A stretch of 64,000 nucleotides of DNA. Source: Toxonevra muliebris. Lineage: Eukaryota; Arthropoda; Insecta; Diptera; Pallopteridae. The notes below the pieces were generated by a model. That model had not been told where the DNA came from. It was given only the letters and a program-made list of their open reading frames with translations, and did no database searches. Of this stretch, positions 54,960-64,000 are shown one piece after another. The stretch covers positions 2,728,001 to 2,792,000 of the forward strand of contig OY829330.1 in the NCBI GenBank assembly GCA_963691655.1, written 5' to 3'. The position numbers were made by a program, and so were the translations under genes. Position 1 is the stretch's first letter, and every line of letters begins with the position of its first letter.

Positions 54960-55470
54960 AATTGCATTGATGTTAAAAAATGCTATAATTTCGTAAGATA
55001 TGATTTTTCAATAGACAATTATATGCTTAAAATTTGTGTAATAAAATTTTCTATGAGATGAATAGGCTAACTTTGTCACCCATATAATTATTTTTAGATA
55101 TAGGTCTTCAAAGTTGAAATTCGTTGGAAAAAAACCGAAAAAAGTGATTTTTCCTAACTTTTTTCGATCATAACAGTAATATTGTTGTTACTATTGGAAC
55201 TTTTTATACCTTAAAATCTTTGTCAGACACACATCTAAAATATACAAAAACTTAAAATTCATTAGCTGAAAATTAAAGTTTTGATATGCATTTATGTGAA
55301 GTATATGCTCTCAACAGCGCACTGTTTTGAGCTTTTCTATTTACATGGAAAATTGGGGCCAATCGAAAAGAATCATTAAGATATTAGGATTCTACGGAAA
55401 ATTTTACTATAGAAAATGCTGTCGTCATTCGTTGTGGTGAAAGTTTTTATATATTTGTAGAGTAGTGTTA
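54960..55470. repeat. Right arm of the inverted pair of about 500 bp
   Basis: Reverse complement of 47605-48105 with scattered differences. The 6.85 kb between the arms includes the LINE, two SINEs, repeat B copies and the piggyBac-like end. Confidence 0.8.
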
Positions 55471-56875
55471 GATGATGCTAATTTATATTTAGATACACAG
55501 AACAGAAGATCGGTCGGATTTTGAGCTGTACCACTTTTGTAGTTAGAGTGCGATATGTATCTACCTCGTTTGAAGAAAAACGGCTATCAAATTGAGGAAA
55601 AATGGGAACGATTTGGCGCCATAGAAACGGTTTCCTCATTTAGATTTACAAAATTTGTTTGAATTGAGGAAATATTTTTTCTTTATTTTAGAGAAAAATT
55701 TCTATGAAAGAAGGAAGTTTTCTATAAATTAAAGAAATATGTCTTCAATTTGTAGAAATTGCGTTTTTCAAATGAATAATATTTTATTTATTTTATTATT
55801 TTATATAATTTAGGTACAATTTTCCCCAGTTTGAGGAATAATTTTTCGTAAATTGAAGTCAATTTACTACCTTTTTAGAAAAAAAAAATCCTTAATTTAT
55901 GAAATATTTTCTACTTGTATTCATTTATTATTTTATTTTCAATAAGTATCAAGGTTTACATTCATACGTATTTTTACATACACTACAGGCGTCGTCGCCT
56001 TGAAATGATCAAAAGTTCCTTATGGCCATCAAAAAATTATAAATTGAAGTTTATTGAAATTTATATCTTTTCAATATATTTTATTTTTTCCACAAAATAT
56101 ATCAACAGCCACAAACACAACCGCTTCGCTTGAAATAGAGACGCCAACTAAAAAATTCAAAAGAAAAACAAAGCGTATGCGATTTTCTGCTAAGGCCAAA
56201 AGAGTAAAGCTAGTTTTTGTGTATACTAAAATTTTGTATGGAGAACATTTTTGGTATATTCGTCTCTTTCTTACTTTGCAACTAAATTTGTAAAAATGAA
56301 GACATAACTTACTTCAAATTGAACACCATGGTTGCATGAAAAGAGCACATTTTTCTTCATTTTCGTGGATTCAAATTGAGGAAACTTTTTCTTTGTTTTA
56401 GAGATAGGTATTTTTCTGGGTGTATATTAAATAAATATTTGCAATTTTTATATATCTTTATATATGTATATAATAGTAGAGTTTAGTGAGCATGACATCG
56501 TGTAACTTCTGAACGACTAAACCGATTGAAGTCATATTTCGAGAATATATTTTCTTGGGCGGGAGGATGAAACATAGCTATACATAATGGTTTTTAGGAA
56601 AGTGGGCATGGTACCTCCCATACAATCCTAATAGTGTATATCTCAAGAACTATTTATAGCACAGTACAGAAATTTGGTACAATAACGAGAATTGACAATG
56701 CCATGCTACAACTAAAATATGGGTAGGATAGACAAAGGGGGTGTGGCACCTTCCATATAACCTAAATTTCCATTATGAGATATCTTAGGAGGCATTTATG
56801 GTACGGTACTAAAATTTAAATTCTTTCAGTTTGTTGGATTAGTGGGTGTGACACCATGCTTCACTTTTATTTTGT
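55471..56875. other. AT-rich interior of the hAT-type insertion; possible exon-like piece
   Basis: GAGGAAA-containing text recurs at 55590, 55675 and 56375 and may belong to a small element. At 56108-56215 a plus-strand stretch after a possible acceptor (ATATATCAACAG) reads TPTKKFKRKTKRMRFSAKAK, strongly basic. It could be a remnant of the insertion's own gene, but I cannot assign it. Confidence 0.3.
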
Positions 56876-57330
56876 ACTGCTATTTCTACTACTAACTCTA
56901 CTACTATTTTCTACTACTTTTAAATTTATTTTTTCTGCAAATTTTTCTTATTTTCTACTGCTTTTTCAACCAAGTTTTTCTACTACTATTTTAGTACTTT
57001 TTTTCTACTACTTTCTAATACATTTTTTCTTATTTTCTACTACTACTTTCTACTATTTTTCACTACTACTTTTTTACAGTTTTTTCTACTACTATTTTTT
57101 ACTATTATTTCTACCACTCTTTCTACTTCATTTTTACAATATTTGTACTACTATGTTTAACTATTTTTCCACTACTTTTCCTGCTATCTTTTTACTACTT
57201 TACAACAATTTGTAATATTATTTTCTACTATTTTTCCTTCTACTATTTTCTTCTACTTTTTTGCTGTTATTTTCTACTACTTTTTCCATTCCTTTTTCTA
57301 ATATTATTTCTACTACTTTTAGATATAACT
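56876..57330 (+). repeat. TTTCTACTACT low-complexity tract
   Basis: About 450 bp built almost only of T, C and A in variants of TTTCTACTACTT. The 119-codon frame inside (56856-57215, Phe/Leu/Ser/Thr/Tyr only) is a by-product of this composition. Confidence 0.9.
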
Positions 57331-57649
57331 TCTAGAACGGTCTTTGATGTTCTTCTGCAAATAAAATAGTTTTAAAAATGCCAATTTTGATGCCTCATTT
57401 TTACCAAATTCAATGTACATCCTTTAAGTTTGAATTGTCATTATCAATGTTCAATTTTAAACACCAAGAAACTTCATTCTTCTTCACTGAAATAAACTTC
57501 TATTTTCCCGCTTCTTCGTAGAAAGGGCAGAACAACGTCTGTCGGGTCAGCTACTATTTTTATATGCATAGGTATATGAATTCAAAAAATCAAAAGTTTA
57601 CTGAAAATTCATAAATTTTTTAAGCACATTGTATGATTTTTTTCTACAT

Positions 57650-57778
57650 TAGGTATCGAAACCCGATACTTTAGGTATCGAGTACATTTATGTCGATACT
57701 TTTGAGTACCCGATACTTTTCGGTCGATACTTCAAATGAGTACAGTATCGATACTTTCCCTCCGATACCATTTCCCTA
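57650..57778. repeat. Right terminal region of the hAT-type insertion
   Basis: Contains GGTATCGAAACCCGATACTT and GGTATCGAGTACA, with further GATAC and GTATCG words, and ends ATACCATTTCCCTA. Mirrors the word content of 47384-47525. Likely subterminal transposase-binding repeats. Confidence 0.75.
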
Positions 57779-58105
57779 CTCAGGATACTGTGAAAATTTA
57801 CCTTTGGGTGGATCTTTTAGCATGTCAACGACCCAAAATCTACATATCGGGTCGTTAAGTCTTGGCTAAATGAGAACAAAATAAAAATTCTTGAGTGGCC
57901 AGCCCAAAGCCCCGATTTAAACCATATAGAAAATCTAGTGAGAGTGTTTTGAAAAGGGCAGTGGCAGCGCAAAAACCTTCAAGTGGGCTATCAACACTGC
58001 TGCCCAAAGCTCTGGTCCTAGTTGAAACAATGCCGAAGAGATGTACAGAAATCATCTGGCAAAAATGGTTTCCACAAAATACTAACAGTACTAAAGGTTA
58101 AACCT
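57779..58105 (+). pseudogene. Tc1-type transposase, second part
   Basis: Begins with the target-duplication copy CTCAGGAT and continues YCENLPLGWIF, then [19 protein letters not shown], with the second catalytic aspartate in N-D-P-K. Then [16 protein letters not shown] carries the third (glutamate in I-E-N). A stop replaces the residue after VRVF, then GSGSAK and EEMYRNHLAKMVS follow with shifts. The three catalytic positions are all present across the two parts, although stops make it inactive. Confidence 0.85.
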
Positions 58106-58385
58106 CAGTCAAAAATTAAAAATAATCAAAGTTATTATTTTTAAATATTTTTGTTTAGCATATGATTTAATTATATGACCGCAAATTAAACCATATACAT
58201 AAGGTAATTTTAAATTTTTTTACATATTTAACATCATAACTATTTCTTTCTTATATAATTTTAAATATTGAATTATTTAATTGTTTTACCGTTGGTTTTG
58301 TTTCTTTTCAATAGAAATTTTAGTTTTTTTTTTTTAATTCTGCTCATAAATGTATGACTTAATTGTATGTCCACAAGTGTATGTA
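58106..58385. other. AT-rich 3' flank of the Tc1 remnant
   Basis: 58350-58380 reads TGTATGACTTAATTGTATG then TCCACAAGTGTATG, similar in style to a Tc1 terminal repeat. The other end is missing, so this is unproven. Confidence 0.35.
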
Positions 58386-60128
58386 TGTACATTATATGGC
58401 TTATTTGCTCCATACATTTTGCTAAAGTATTTCAGATCTTCATTGTGACAGCAGAATATGAAAATAGGGTTCTAAAAACTAATTGAAATAAAAAAAAATT
58501 AATTTGTGAAAACTGGATGCGCGCTACTCCGAAAACTGTGATTTTTAAGGATGTTTTACAATAGGTTTCGGATTTTGTATGGAAAAAGCATTTAACTTGC
58601 ATATCAAAGATTTTCGGATATCCATATCTATGTAAAAAATGCAGCTAACGCGAATGGCGTACATGATACAACGTTTTTTGATACAACTGAACCCAAAGCC
58701 ACTCCTAGCGCCTAAAGTGACCATTTAGCACTTTTTTTTACAAATTTTTAAATTCGCTCCAACACGATTTGTTGATAGCAGAAATCCCCATATAACACGA
58801 TGACACTATAGCACGATTTCCTTCAAACACGATTTGAATCCCTGGTATAACATGATTAGTGAAAATAATTTGGAAATTCAAATCCCTTTTTAAATTTGTT
58901 AATAAGCTATTTAACTACAACTCTAATTTTTATTTGCTAAATTTAACAAATTCCAGTTCACTCTGTGTTCTAGTTTCATTGTAATTTTTGCTTGTTAAAT
59001 TCAAGTTTTTTCTTTAAATCTTCTAATAAATTATCTGTTAAGTGCTTATTACTAAAATTTTTTTATATAAAATCAATATACTTACTTTCTGTTTTTTTAC
59101 TTTTTACAATCAAAATTAAAAACTTTAATTTATTAATAAAAGAGAGAAAATGTATCAAACCGTACAAAAAGTAAAAATATACATAAAGCAAATGAATACC
59201 CCTGCATGTAACAGCTCGAACGACACTAATCCCAAAAAGTTGTTTTTTAAACTCTTGGAACATAACCCTATTTTTGTACTACTTGTAATACATAACCCTA
59301 TTTTTGTACGATTTCTTATATAATACGGCAGATTTCTAAATTCTTGGAGCCTAACTCCGCTTTTTATACTCGTTCCTTGTTCCGTATAACATGAATTCGC
59401 ACAACACGATGCTTTTTTGGAACCTAAAAATCGTGTTATACGGGGACACCTGTATTACATATTGATATAAATCCACAATTTTGACGCAAGCGTTTAAGTA
59501 TGGAGAACATTTTAAAAGTTAGTAGTTACTTCTTAATTGGTAAGTTTCATTAATTTATTGCAATTTTTTCAACGTCTGCTTTGTTTTTTGCAATTTTTTG
59601 GCGACATTTGTCAAAGATGAACTTGATTGTACTCGACATGGGTTCACTAAAAGTTAATTTACTAGTTCAAATACAACTCGATTTGAAAAATGTTTGTTTT
59701 TTAAATTAACTAAATTGAATTACCTACAATCGTACTTACTTTAATTTTAAAAAAATTTAACGCTATATTCAAAATCCTAACGGGTGAATTTAAAAATTCG
59801 TAAAAAAAAGTGCTAAATGGTCACTTTAGGCTTAATGTTCAGTTGTATCAAAAAACTTGGTACGCCATTCGCTTTAGCGGCATTTTTGACATAGATATGG
59901 ATATCCGAAAATCTTTTACATGCAAGTTAAATGCTTTTTCCATACAAAATCCCAAACCTATTGTAAAACATCCTTAAAAATCACGGGTTTCGGAGTAACG
60001 CATTCAGTTTTCACAAATTTAAATTTTTTTTTTCATTTTTATTGGTTTTTAACACCCTATTTTCATATTCTGCTGTCACAATTAAGATCTGAAATACTTT
60101 AGCAAAATAAGCCATCTAATCTACATTA
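58386..60128. mobile_element. 1.74-kb foldback-like element with arms of about 340 bp
   Basis: The left arm 58386-58755 and right arm 59786-60128 are reverse complements along their length. Shared texts include GTATTTCAGATCTT, TGTGACAGCAGAATATGAAA, GATTTTTAAGGATGTTTTAC and CTAAAGTGACCATTTAGCAC. The 1.03-kb spacer has no coding region but carries a second, smaller inverted pair built on ATAACACGAT words (58790 and 59430). Confidence 0.85.
58764..59453. mobile_element. Possible nested element with CACGAT ends
   Basis: The right edge reversed reads CAGGTGTCCCCGTATAACAC, a hAT-like start. The left edge has ATCCCCATATAACACGATG. Multiple CACGATTT words lie near both edges. The left terminus is not preserved to the first bases. 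A tandem pair ATAACCCTATTTTTGTAC lies at 59262 and 59290. Confidence 0.4.
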
Positions 60129-62090
60129 AAGTGTTTCGAGTCCCATACACAAAAAATCGGTCTTGTTGTACACCTCTGCAAATGAACCTCGATCTATTTC
60201 ATGATGATTCCTCAAATATTTTAGCTCTAGCGATTACCATTTTGAAAAATCTCTTACTTTTTTAATTTGAAATTTTCTGTTATTGAGTGAACAACTGATA
60301 ACACAGTGCAACAATAGTTCCCCTGAAGACCCCATTATTCAGACTTCAGGTCCATATTGTGGCAGAACTAGATGTGATGGAGAAAAACTGCACCATTTAA
60401 ACTTACAGAGCCGATACATAAATATTTTCAGCGCCTGAGACTTCTGGTATATTTTTAAATTGTTTAATGTGTTTCCTCAAATTTAGTAGTAAAAATTTTA
60501 TCTCTAAAAATTTTAAAATTTTAACTGGACAAATTTCTGAAAGCCAGGACTCTGGACGCGGAACTAAAACTCTGGACAATCAAGACGAATCAAGACCGTC
60601 TGGCAAATCTATTTGGAGCCCCTTGATGACAAATAGCTTCAGTTTTTATTTAATATTTATTCAACATGAATACATTAGAAAAAAGCATTTAAAACAAAAA
60701 TTTTTTTTGTTAGTTTTTTCAATTTGAAATCATTTTAAATGAAATAAAATAAATAGAGCACATAAAATTTGGATATAAAAATACATCGGAAAAAAAATAA
60801 TTGAAATAATTTTAGTCGATTGAAGCAATTTAAGAGCGATATTTCTTAATGTTACTCGAAAGAAACCAACAATTTACCAAAAAATTATGAAAAATCACTT
60901 TAACCCATTTCCACTCGCTATTATACCGCTGCACACTGGGGTATTGTACTCGATTTTCTGGCCAAAATTCAAAAAATTTGCTTCGATATACATTGAACTT
61001 TTGGGTATTGATTAAAAAACGATAAAATTCTGCATCACTGGCAGGAAATCTTATTGTCCTAGCTGCCTTAGTATCTTTGTTGCGGTATTTTTGTTGTTGG
61101 TTACGTGCAATCGCAAAGCGAAATTTTTCAGTGCTTTGAAGAACAATTTGAGAAAAACAAACCTTTTTGAATAATTTTTTGATGATGGAGCCTTCAACTT
61201 CAGATACTTTAAGTAGTAATGGTATATAATTTTTTTGAATTAAAATCTTCAAATTATTTTTAAGATTTATTTGAAAGTATGTCTAAAAATTAAGGATTTT
61301 CTTCCATATATGTGGTGTTAAAGTTGTTTCTTTCATGAGTCCTCGTTTTATTTTTATTATCTACCCTTGAAATAGATAGTTTTGATTTCCAAATTTGACC
61401 ATATTATGTTATTATTGCTAATGTTAAGAACATTACGTTCACCTTCGTTTTTTATTTTTTGCTTTCAACTTTACTGATATACCCTACAGTCTATACATAT
61501 TTCAAACTATAATTCATTTCTCCAAAATAGGTGTTCTCATATCTATTACACAGGAAGCCCTTCTATATCTTTCCAAATAACTTAGGTACATATTCCACCT
61601 AGAAGTACACATATTATTTTTTTTTAATTTTACTTGTAGTTATATAAAGCGGACATGATTACTGCTGGATTCAGTAGATTTTTTACCGAATGTTCTTTAC
61701 GCCAATCTAAACCAGTATGTCGGGTTTTATTGCATTTAATTTACTTCAGTATTTTGCCTGATATCACGCTTTGAATATTTCACTTATATGGTGGGTGGGC
61801 GTATTTACGAAGGGATTTGGTTGATTTTAGTATCATATATTATTTATGCTAATATAAAGAAGTGTGCCGAATTGTATTGAATTTTCTTCAGTATTTGTAT
61901 AGTGTATAGTATAGTGCGCTGTCAATGAAACTTTGTGCAGTCATTACAAATGTAAAAACAAATGTCCAATTTAAATGTAGTAAAAAACACGAACTGACAC
62001 AAAATAAAAATAATTTAAGATTACAAATATTTGCTGGGTGGCTAAGTTATATCTATTTCCCGATAACCTACGGAAAATTTAAAAGCCACT
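60129..62090. other. AT-rich DNA; one unassigned ORF
   Basis: Apart from repeat B at 60290-60400, the only notable frame is 140 codons on minus at 60830-61252 (for example KFRFAIARNQQQKYRNKDTK and FPASDAEFYRFLINTQKF). It reads like protein, but I do not recognise it and no splice or start context is clear. Confidence 0.3.
60290..60400 (-). repeat. Repeat family B, copy 3 (partial)
   Basis: Reversed it reads CACATCTAGTTCTGCCACAA then TATGGACCTGAAGTCTGAA and TCTTCAGGGG, matching the first third of the copy at 10520. Confidence 0.7.
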
Positions 62091-62091
62091 G

Positions 62092-62635
62092 GGCGATTTT
62101 CCAACCACTGCACTATGGGCCAGAAGGTCGCTTTTTCTGGCATAAAGTCGATTTTTTTTGTTAAAAAGTGCACATGTGGTAAAATGCTGTGATGACTACT
62201 TGCATGTGGTAATCTAAACTTTTGCGAATATTTGCGAACATGTAAAAAAATTGTTTTTTTACATATTCCAGAATGAAGTCAGCCCAAACTTCAAATGAGC
62301 CAGATTTGAGACACGTGATAAAAGAAACTATGACTTCTCCTGAAAAACCGAGCAAAATAAAAAAAGGTTGACATCTGAACCCCAAATCCTTTATCCCCTC
62401 TAGAAGGTTTATTATTTCTATTAAAAAATTACCATTCCTATTTAAGTGTTTTTATTATTTTTGCTCTATGGGAGGTGGGCGTGGCAGTACAGTGATAACG
62501 CCTATTTTTTTTTTTAATTATCTGTATAATATCAGAAGCGAGTGAGCAAAGTTTCAGTGACATATCTGCCGTTTTTGACTTTATGCCAAAAAAAAGTGAC
62601 ATTCTGGGAATAGTGCACTGGCTGGAAATAATTTA
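62092..62635. mobile_element. 540-bp element with about 55-bp TIRs
   Basis: The left region CCAACCACTGCACTATGGG to GGCATAAAGTCG (62098-62152) mirrors 62568-62630 (TTTATGCC...AGTGCACTGGCTGG). The interior is non-coding. The GGGAGGTGGGCGTGG text at about 62467 also appears in the 34 kb region in reverse. Confidence 0.6.
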
Positions 62636-62639
62636 AAAA

Positions 62640-63015
62640 TGCTCAAATCGACAAAATTTTTGAAATAGTTTTTTCAAATGTTTTTTCTAATTAAATAATA
62701 ATGCTTTTTTTTGTCGGTACAGTAGTTTGCAATCGAGTTATATTAGGGTCGAAAAAAGTGAAACGGTCAGCCAAAAAAAAATTTTCTTGGATTTCTAGGA
62801 CATAGACACTAAAACTTTTTCATATAAATTCTATACTATATACGTGAAATGAAAATGGAATAGACAGGCCGTTCGTCCACTTACGCAATGCGATTCTAGC
62901 GCAATTTGTTTGAAACTGGTCGCATTAAAGTTGTCAAAATTTTTATTCGTCAACTCACGCAACCAATTGCAAACAAGATGTCGACCACATCTAAAGAAAG
63001 TTTATTGCAGATATA
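62640..63015. other. AT-rich spacer
   Basis: No gene or repeat end that I can support. Confidence 0.4.
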
Positions 63016-63019
63016 TTTT

Positions 63020-64000
63020 TACCAAACCACCATGGTGATCTGACGAGATCATTCACCTCAGTAAGGAATGTAGAAAACTGTTTAATCAGGCTAAAATAAC
63101 CGATGAATGGCTCCTCTATAAAGAAAGCCTTAGAAGTTTCAAGAAACTAATTAGGATACAACTCACTTGCCCTTAAAATCTTTAGTAGGAAGAAGATACA
63201 ATGGGCTGTACATAGTTTTAAACCATTTAGGGTACTTGGGCCGGATGGTATTATTCCAGTCGAGCTGCAGACAGCCTCAGAAAGCATAATTCCTTGGTTG
63301 GAAGTTATCTTCAACAGTTGCTTAAAACTAACCTATATTCCAAAATTATGGACAAATATTAAAGTAGTCTTCATACCCAAAGAAGGGAAGACTTCTCATA
63401 ATAAAGCTAACGACTTCCGACCCATAAGTCTAACTTCATGTCTCTTGAAGACTCTTGAGCTACTCTTAGATACTTTCATTAGGCAGGACATAAGTCCCAA
63501 ATTGATATCTACGTCTCAACATGCATACACCAAGGGCAAGTCAGTAGAAGCAGTATAGAAAAATCTTTGGTTCTAAAGGAATTTACTCTAGTTGCTTTCC
63601 TTGATATAGAAGGAGCTTTTAACAATGTGCTTCCCAGCGCTATAACTGCATCCTTGGATAAGTTGGGTCTGGATAAAACTTTAGTTCGCTTTGTTGAGAC
63701 TCTGCTCACAAAAAGGGTGATAAGTTCCACGCTAGGTAGCTCATCTTTAAGTAGGACGTTAGTAAGAGGCACCCCTCAAGGAGGAGTACTTTCGCCAGTA
63801 TTATGGAACTTAGTTTTAAATGATCTATTAGCAGATCTAGAAGGGCGCGGCTGCACTGTAGTTGCTTATGCGGATGGCGTTGCCTTGGCAATTTCAGGAA
63901 AATTTCTAAGCACCCTCTCCGAAGTTTTAAACAACGATTTCAAAATCCTGACCAAATGGTGCAGTAAATGCGGCTTGGGCGTAAACCCGCCTGAAACCGA
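63020..64000 (+). pseudogene. RNase H-type LINE ORF2: RT part, runs off the window
   Basis: Begins near the PPW-type linker (IIHLSKECRKLFNQAK, then YKESLRSFKKLIR). A deletion near 63175-63195 joins this to FKPFRVLGPDGIIPVEL. The frame 63298-63558 gives KVVFIPKEGKTSHNKANDF, RPISLTSCLLKTLE and HAYTKGKSVEAV, then a stop. It resumes in a new frame with FLDIEGAFNNVLPSA (first catalytic aspartate), GTPQGGVLSP and VAYADGVALAISG. The active-site pair is Asp-Gly instead of Asp-Asp, so RT would be inactive. Closely related to the LINE at 38157. The 3' part lies beyond the window. Confidence 0.82.

Larger units (their letters stand above)
47384..57778. mobile_element. 10.4-kb hAT-type insertion splitting the Tc1 element
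   Basis: Ends are TAGGGAAATGGTATCGG on the left and its reverse complement, CCGATACCATTTCCCTA, on the right. An 8-bp target duplication CTCAGGAT lies outside each. Eight-base duplications and a TAGGG start are hAT features. Both ends carry many ATCGATAC/GTATCG words (47395-47525 and 57650-57765), as expected for transposase binding sites. No hAT transposase was recognised. Much of the length comes from later nested insertions: LINE, SINEs and repeat copies. Confidence 0.85.

Noticed and set aside
56856..57215. 119-codon ORF rich in Phe, Leu, Ser, Thr and Tyr
   Set aside because: It is produced by the TTTCTACTACT tract; no family features and no start context.

Overview
The window looks like a transposon-choked stretch of a higher-fly (dipteran, brachyceran) nuclear genome. 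It is AT-rich and has no bacterial-type gene packing. The mobile DNA is BEL/Pao, Jockey-like and RNase H-bearing non-LTR elements, rosa-type mariner, Tc1, piggyBac and hAT-type elements, and tRNA-derived SINEs. I would guess a tephritid-like fly, but the species cannot be read from the sequence. No complete host gene is visible. At most there are two possible first coding exons: 31351-31521 on the minus strand (in-frame, ending at a clean GTAAGT donor) and, more weakly, 44826-44964 on the plus strand. Everything between looks like intron or intergenic DNA built from nested, decaying mobile elements.

Layout. 586-3777: BEL/Pao LTR element with two 304-bp LTRs, a CCAGC target duplication, and a gutted, frameshifted pol. 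4250-5379(-): endonuclease fragment of an RNase H-type LINE. 5471-8232: possible terminal-inverted-repeat (TIR) element holding a decayed ORF. 9921-11172: element with perfect TIRs. 11315-12584: complete but dead mariner flanked by TA. 12641-13003: small inverted-repeat element. 13015-15240(-): Jockey-like LINE. 15310-16086: piggyBac remnant ending at TTAA. 19158-25560: a nest of inverted arms, mini-hairpins, MITE pairs and duplicated repeats. 26573-26892(-): SINE. 28330-30203: a second SINE type, then a LINE 3' part cut by a 491-bp TTAA MITE. 31351-31521(-): candidate host exon. 35744-36172: MITE. 37095-37495: second TTAA MITE. 38157-41545: the best preserved RNase H-type LINE. 42549-44312: Jockey-like LINE interrupted by a 967-bp foldback element.

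46975-58105 is the most structured part. A Tc1 transposase pseudogene is split by a 10.4-kb insertion (47384-57778) with an 8-bp target duplication and TAGGG-type ends, which is the hAT pattern. Inside it are two inverted arms of about 500 bp, a piggyBac-like 5' end, a SINE, and a largely intact endonuclease-RT LINE that itself carries another SINE. 58386-60128 is a foldback element. 62090-62640 is a small TIR element. 63020-64000 is another RNase H-type LINE running off the window.

The most interesting relationship is between the SINEs and the LINE at 38-41 kb. The 3' part of two SINE copies matches the 3' end of that LINE in spaced identical blocks of 15 and 17 bp. This suggests the SINE uses that LINE's reverse transcriptase. 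A third SINE copy has the same head and body but a different tail ending in AAT repeats.
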